From Pontibacter virosus (GTDB taxonomy: Bacteria > Bacteroidota > Bacteroidia > Cytophagales > Hymenobacteraceae), in contig NZ_QEKI01000001.1 of the NCBI RefSeq assembly GCF_003096355.1, positions 62,001 through 126,000 on the forward strand: a stretch of 64,000 nt of DNA, written 5' to 3'. The position numbers were made by a program, and so were the translations under genes. Positions 59,421 through 64,000 of the stretch are shown piece after piece. The notes below the pieces were generated by a model that was not told the origin of the DNA, did not search any database, and saw only the letters and a program-made list of their open reading frames with translations. Each line of letters opens with the position of its first letter. Position 1 is the first letter of the stretch.

Positions 59421-62102
59421 ATGAAGTATAGACTACAGTTCCTACTCTCGTTCATCCTCTGTACGCTCCTTAGCCATACGCTGCTTGCTCAAAACCAGTA
59501 CGAGCTGAACGCCGGGTGGAAGAGCAGGCCCATCTCCGACATAAAAGAAAAAGGCGAGGTCATCTCCACCCCCTCTTACTCTACAGCAGGCTGGGCCGCT
59601 GCGGTGGTGCCAGGCACCGTGCTCACCACACAGCTACAGAACAAGCAGATTCCCGACCCCTTCTACGGGATGAACAACGAGCGCATACCTGACATCTACG
59701 ATACGGGCAGAGAATACTATACCTATTGGTTTGCGAAAGACTTCCAGGAAAGTGCCCCACAAAAAGGAGAACAGGTATGGCTGCACCTGCGCGGCGTCAA
59801 CTACAGCAGCGATGTATACCTGAACGGCCAGAGGCTGAACGAGAAAACGCACCACGGTATGTTCCTGCGCCAGACCTACAACATCACCCCATACCTGGCC
59901 AAAGACGGCAACAACCGTCTGGCTGTGATAGTATACCCGCCGGACCCGGTGGGCAAGCCGAACGGCGGGCAGGGCGGTGACGGAACCATCGCCAAAAACG
60001 TAACGCACCAGTATGTGGCCGGCTGGGACTGGATTCAGCCCATACGTGACCGCAACACCGGCATCTGGGACAAGGTAATCATTGAGAAAACAAGACAGGT
60101 AAACCTGAAGAACCCGCATGTAGTTACACGCGTGCCGGGCAAGCGCAAGCCGGAAGGGCCACAGCAACCAGCCACTGTTAAGGTATCGGCTGAGTTAGAA
60201 AACCCTACTTCAGAAAAAATAAGAGGCGTTCTAAGGTATACCCTCGATGGCCAGACCGTTTCAAAGAAAGTAACGCTAGCGGCCAATAGCACGCAAAAGG
60301 TTGCCTTGGATGACTTTGTACTACAAAACCCCAAACTCTGGTGGCCACACATGTACGGTCCGCAGAACCTGTACCAACTCAAACTGCAGTTCCTGGTAAA
60401 CGGCAAAACTGTGTCAGACGAAGAGAATGTGCAGGTGGGTCTACGTGAGATTCAGACCGTGTGGAACGAGCGTACCCGCAGCATGCAGATAGATGTGAAC
60501 GGTCAGCCTATTTTTATCAAGGGTGGTAACTGGATTATCTCTGATGCCATGCTTCGTTTTACTGATGCCCGCTACGATGCCGAGGTGCGCTACCATCGCG
60601 ACATGAACCTGAATCTCATACGTATCTGGGGTGGTGCCCTTGTGGAGCGGCCTGAGTTTTACGAGGCCTGCGACAAGTATGGCCTGCTCGTGATACAGGA
60701 TTTCTGGATGACCGGCGATGCCAATGGCCGCTGGGTAGACCCGCTGAAAGCAGACGACCAGTGGACGCGCCGCAAGTACCCCGATGACCACGGCTTGTTC
60801 CTGCGCTCCGCCGCTGACCAGGTGAAAATGATTCGCAACTACCCGTCGCTGGCCATGTGGTGCGGCGGCAACGAAATCACTCCGCCCGCCGGTATCCTCA
60901 ATGCCCTCCAGGACTCTATACTTCCGGAGCTGGACGGCACCCGCTGGTTTATCCCTTACTCCAACGCCGACAGCATGTCGTTCAATACTATTGGCGGTAA
61001 CGGTGACGGACCTTATACCATACAACCGATCAGCCAGTTCTGGGCCTACCGCACCTGGCCATTTAACTCAGAAGTAGGCTCGGTAGGCGTAGGCGATTTG
61101 GAATCGCTGGAGCGCTTTATCCCGAAAGAAAACCTGGTGGCCCCGCAGTATCTGGGAAAAGACCACAAGCCGTCGGAAAAAGTGGACTCGGTGTGGACCT
61201 ACCATACCTACACCGGAGTGGGCTACGAGCAGCACATCCTACCTTACGGAGCCCCTACCGATATCAAAGACTTTACCCGCAAGGCGCAGCTCGTGAACTA
61301 TGACCAGTACCGGGCTCTGATGGAGGGCTTCAGTTCGCACATGTGGGATTGGTATACCGGCACTATCATCTGGAAAACACAGAACCCCTGGACCTCTATG
61401 CGCGGCCAGATGTACGACTACTATCTCGACCCGAACGCTGCTCTCTTTGGTTTGCGCAACGGGGGCGAGCCGCTCCACGTGATGTTCGACCCGGTGGACA
61501 GCATGGTGATGGCCGTGAACAACAGTTTTGAGATGAAGCGCGACATGATGCTGGTCGCTACCGCCTACGACATGGCAGGCAAGAGCACGTCGCTGGGGCA
61601 GTTGATAGTGGAGATTAACCCATCCACGGCAAAAAAATACTTCCCCCTGAAGGGTAACCTCAGGCGCCTCGGAAGTGACAAAGGCGTCTTCCTCTCCCTT
61701 CGTTTGCTCGACCTGGACCAGAACGTAATCAGCAATAACTTTTACTGGCTACCAAACGCAGCAGGCAATTATACTGGCCTGAACGAACTGGCGCAGGCGA
61801 AGGTGCAGGTAGAGGCAAAGCAGATCGGTGCCGGGAAAGTGGAGGTGACGCTCAGCAACCCGGCTACCAACACAGTCGCTTTCTTCAACCGCGTTTCGCT
61901 GGTGGACCCAAAAACGGACGAGCGCATCCTGCCCGCTTTCTACAGCGACAACTACATCTCTGTGCCCCCGGGAGAGAAGCAGACTATCACAATAGAGTAT
62001 ACCCCTGCCGATGGTGCGGCCACACCGGTCATCACCGTGGAAGGCTGGAACGTGGAAAAGCTGACACAGCCTGTGACTACTACTGGTTCAGCAGGCCGCT
62101 GA
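59421..62102 (+). CDS. GH2 beta-mannosidase / exo-beta-glucosaminidase-like enzyme
   Basis: 893 residues from the ATG at 59421, which gives a good signal peptide (FLLSFILCTLLSHTLLAQ); a frame from 59337 is longer. GH2 domains: jelly roll (WLHLRGVNYSSDVYLNGQRL), Ig-like, then a barrel with FIKGGNWIISDAMLRF, NLNLIRIWGGALVERPEFYE, the acid/base E485 in MWCGGNEITPP and the nucleophile E551 in FNSEVGS, then SHMWDWYTGTIIWKTQNPW. The GGN-W and W-x-GGNE patterns place it with mannosylglycoprotein endo-beta-mannosidases and exo-beta-D-glucosaminidases rather than with beta-galactosidases. Next to two alpha-mannosidase-type genes in the region, the core mannose of N-glycans is a plausible target. Confidence 0.88.
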   Translation: MKYRLQFLLSFILCTLLSHTLLAQNQYELNAGWKSRPISDIKEKGEVISTPSYSTAGWAAAVVPGTVLTTQLQNKQIPDPFYGMNNERIPDIYDTGREYYTYWFAKDFQESAPQKGEQVWLHLRGVNYSSDVYLNGQRLNEKTHHGMFLRQTYNITPYLAKDGNNRLAVIVYPPDPVGKPNGGQGGDGTIAKNVTHQYVAGWDWIQPIRDRNTGIWDKVIIEKTRQVNLKNPHVVTRVPGKRKPEGPQQPATVKVSAELENPTSEKIRGVLRYTLDGQTVSKKVTLAANSTQKVALDDFVLQNPKLWWPHMYGPQNLYQLKLQFLVNGKTVSDEENVQVGLREIQTVWNERTRSMQIDVNGQPIFIKGGNWIISDAMLRFTDARYDAEVRYHRDMNLNLIRIWGGALVERPEFYEACDKYGLLVIQDFWMTGDANGRWVDPLKADDQWTRRKYPDDHGLFLRSAADQVKMIRNYPSLAMWCGGNEITPPAGILNALQDSILPELDGTRWFIPYSNADSMSFNTIGGNGDGPYTIQPISQFWAYRTWPFNSEVGSVGVGDLESLERFIPKENLVAPQYLGKDHKPSEKVDSVWTYHTYTGVGYEQHILPYGAPTDIKDFTRKAQLVNYDQYRALMEGFSSHMWDWYTGTIIWKTQNPWTSMRGQMYDYYLDPNAALFGLRNGGEPLHVMFDPVDSMVMAVNNSFEMKRDMMLVATAYDMAGKSTSLGQLIVEINPSTAKKYFPLKGNLRRLGSDKGVFLSLRLLDLDQNVISNNFYWLPNAAGNYTGLNELAQAKVQVEAKQIGAGKVEVTLSNPATNTVAFFNRVSLVDPKTDERILPAFYSDNYISVPPGEKQTITIEYTPADGAATPVITVEGWNVEKLTQPVTTTGSAGR

Positions 62103-62267
62103 TCCAGTAACCGCTACGCCTTTATACTGCCATCCGGAGAGTCGCAAATGCTGAACTTGTTTGGAGAACTTGTAGAAGAAACGATGGCGGCAATACGTTT
62201 CGCCCGCTATACTGCCGGGGTAAAATAAAATTTATACTTTAACGACCTTATCCATAAAACGAACCTG

Positions 62268-64000
62268 ATGTACCTGAAAGCTTTCTCCAAACTCAAAGCA
62301 GCGCTCGTGCTGCTGGCGTGCATCTCCGCAGCTTGCACAACCACCCACCAGCAGGACAATCCCGCTGCCACCGCTTCCCTCACCCGGTTCGTGGACCCTT
62401 ACATTGGCAGCAGTTACCACGGGCACGTGTTTGTGGGCGCCAATGTGCCGTTTGGAGCAGTGCAACTGGGCCCGACCAACATCACACAGGGCTGGGACTG
62501 GTGCTCCGGCTACCACTACTCCGACTCCACCATCGTGGGCTTTGCGCACACCCACCTGAGCGGCACCGGCATCGGTGACCTCGGCGACATTGCGGTGATG
62601 CCTGTTACCGGGCAGGTGGAGCTGGTAAAGGGAAGCATCAAAAACCCGGGCAGCGGCTACTATTCCCTGTTCTCGCATGACGAGGAAACCGTGCGGCCCG
62701 GCTACTACGCCGTTAGGTTGAAGCGCTACGACATTGCCGCCGAACTGACCGCCACCGAGCGTGTGGGATTCCACCAGTATACCTTCCCGGCTTCAGAGGA
62801 GGCGGGCATCATCATCGACCTGAAGGAGGGCATTGGCTGGGACGCCCCTACCGAAACTTTTATCGAGCAGATAAACGACAGCACGCTGGCCGGCTACCGT
62901 TTTTCCAAAGGCTGGGCCAACGACCAGCGCGTCTACTTCGCTGCTGTGTTCTCCAAGCCAATCGACAAGTTTGAGAGCTTCCAGGTATACGACACGGCTG
63001 CTACTTCGCCAACGCCTGCCTCCAAAGGCAACCGCATCAAGGGAATAGCCCGCTTCCAGACGCAACAGGGTGAAAAGATAAAGCTGAAAGTAGGACTCTC
63101 ACCAGTGAGCGCCGAAAATGCGCTGGCAAACATACAGGCCGAGTTACCGCACTGGAACTTTGATAAGGTCGTGACGGATGCCGATGCCGCCTGGAACAGG
63201 GAGCTGCAAAAAGTGCGTATCGAAGCCCTGGATTCAGCGCAGCTCCGCACCTTCTATACCGCTCTCTACCATACTCTGATTGCCCCGTCTATCTTCAACG
63301 ACCACAACGGCGACTACCGCGGTACCGACAAAAAGGTATACAGAAACGCTGCCTTCACCAACCTCACCACCTTCTCACTTTGGGACACCTACCGTGCCGC
63401 GCACCCGCTGTACACTATCCTGCAGGCTGACCGTGTGAACGATATGATTAACTCCATGCTGGCCATCTACCAGCAGCAGGGCAAACTGCCTGTCTGGCAC
63501 CTGATGGGCAACGAAACCAACACCATGGTGGGCTACAGCGGCGTACAAGTGGTGGCCGATGCCGTCCTGAAGGGCTTCGACGGGTTTGACCACGCCCTCG
63601 CCTACGAGGCCATGAAAGCCACCGCCATGGGCGACGAGTTCGGGCTAACCTGGGTAAAGAAGCAGGGCTTTATACCTGCCGATGAGGAGGTGGAGAGCGT
63701 GGCTAAGGGGCTGGAATACGCCATCGCTGACTGGAGCATTGCGCAGGTAGCCAAAAAGATGGGTAAAGAAGAGGACTATCAATACTTCAGCAAGCGGGGC
63801 AAGTATTACGAGAACTACTTTGACAAGCAGACCGGATTTATGCGCGGCAGAGTATCCCAGAACGAATGGCGCACGCCCTTTGACCCGTTCAGGTCCGAGC
63901 ACCGGAAAGACGACTACGCAGAAGGCAACGCCTGGCAGTATACCTGGCTGGTACCGCAGGATGTGGAGGGATTAATCAATTTGCTGGGTGGAGAAGAAGC
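62268..64000 (+). CDS. GH92 alpha-mannosidase, second type (3' end outside window)
   Basis: 577 residues are visible from the ATG at 62268; the frame is open to the window end. The leader LVLLACISAAC suggests a lipoprotein. Family strings are FVDPYIGSSYHGHVFVGANV, PFGAVQLGPTNITQGWDWCS, GYHYSDSTIVGFAHTHLSGT, FYTALYHTLIAPSIFNDHNG, FTNLTTFSLWDTYRAAHPLY and LPVWHLMGNETNTMVGYSGV. This is GH92, Ca2+-dependent exo-alpha-mannosidase. The opening with GHVFVGANVPFGAVQLGP is the branch different from the gene at 45931. It follows the GH2 beta-mannosidase-like gene by 165 bases on the same strand, so the pair may be co-expressed. Confidence 0.94.
   Translation, partial: MYLKAFSKLKAALVLLACISAACTTTHQQDNPAATASLTRFVDPYIGSSYHGHVFVGANVPFGAVQLGPTNITQGWDWCSGYHYSDSTIVGFAHTHLSGTGIGDLGDIAVMPVTGQVELVKGSIKNPGSGYYSLFSHDEETVRPGYYAVRLKRYDIAAELTATERVGFHQYTFPASEEAGIIIDLKEGIGWDAPTETFIEQINDSTLAGYRFSKGWANDQRVYFAAVFSKPIDKFESFQVYDTAATSPTPASKGNRIKGIARFQTQQGEKIKLKVGLSPVSAENALANIQAELPHWNFDKVVTDADAAWNRELQKVRIEALDSAQLRTFYTALYHTLIAPSIFNDHNGDYRGTDKKVYRNAAFTNLTTFSLWDTYRAAHPLYTILQADRVNDMINSMLAIYQQQGKLPVWHLMGNETNTMVGYSGVQVVADAVLKGFDGFDHALAYEAMKATAMGDEFGLTWVKKQGFIPADEEVESVAKGLEYAIADWSIAQVAKKMGKEEDYQYFSKRGKYYENYFDKQTGFMRGRVSQNEWRTPFDPFRSEHRKDDYAEGNAWQYTWLVPQDVEGLINLLGGEE

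Overview
The window looks like the chromosome of an aerobic Bacteroidota, most likely a Hymenobacteraceae / Pontibacter-like organism. The clues are weak Shine-Dalgarno sequences, Bacteroidota-type families (GH92, GH95, GH109, DUF2231, DUF2911, a fused sugar kinase/nucleotidyltransferase, a SAM-like tyrosine integrase) and frequent use of the string TATACC/GGTATA. The genus is inferred from sequence style only. The first gene (beta-propeller) and the last gene (GH92) are cut by the window ends.

Left part, about 1-26,940: an accessory island devoted mainly to copper/heavy metals and redox stress. It carries an AraC regulator with an N-terminal CxxC metal-binding domain, a CPH-type copper P-ATPase, a multicopper oxidase fused to an outer-membrane barrel, DUF305 proteins, two cysteine-rich four-helix copper-storage proteins, HMA-like proteins, a MATE exporter, a manganese catalase with a DsbA-like partner, a K-channel-like protein and a solitary restriction-like nuclease. 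The stretch 14.7-24.7 kb has been copied and partly destroyed: a unit of copper-storage gene, long upstream region, channel gene and HMA gene is intact at 18.57-20.59 kb, deleted and decayed at 14.76-15.39 kb, and represented by its left part at 24.30-24.72 kb. Several frameshifted genes lie in the same stretch. The island ends with a tyrosine integrase on the minus strand and, about 115 bases before it, the 3' half of a tRNA-Arg gene followed by a hairpin. This is the expected footprint of site-specific integration into a tRNA gene.

Right part, 27,200-64,000: a carbohydrate region aimed at fucosylated, sulfated, amino-sugar- and mannose-containing glycans (mucin- or N-glycan-like; inferred). 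It encodes a GH95 fucosidase, a sulfatase with its formylglycine-generating enzyme, a GH2 beta-galactosidase, a GH109 alpha-N-acetylgalactosaminidase, two GH20 hexosaminidases (one fused to an SGNH esterase), a GH2 beta-mannosidase-like enzyme and two GH92 alpha-mannosidases. Released hexosamine can be activated by a fused NahK-like kinase/nucleotidyltransferase. Released L-fucose is imported by FucP and degraded by a complete non-phosphorylative pathway (mutarotase, dehydrogenase, lactonase, UxaA-type dehydratase, second dehydrogenase, FAH-type hydrolase) under a divergent AraC regulator.

Two LacI-type regulators lie inside the region. The palindrome CAAACGTTTG occurs between the sulfatase and beta-galactosidase genes, before the formylglycine-generating enzyme gene and before a GH20 gene, so it is the best candidate operator of a shared regulon. 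No SusC/SusD pair is present in the window.
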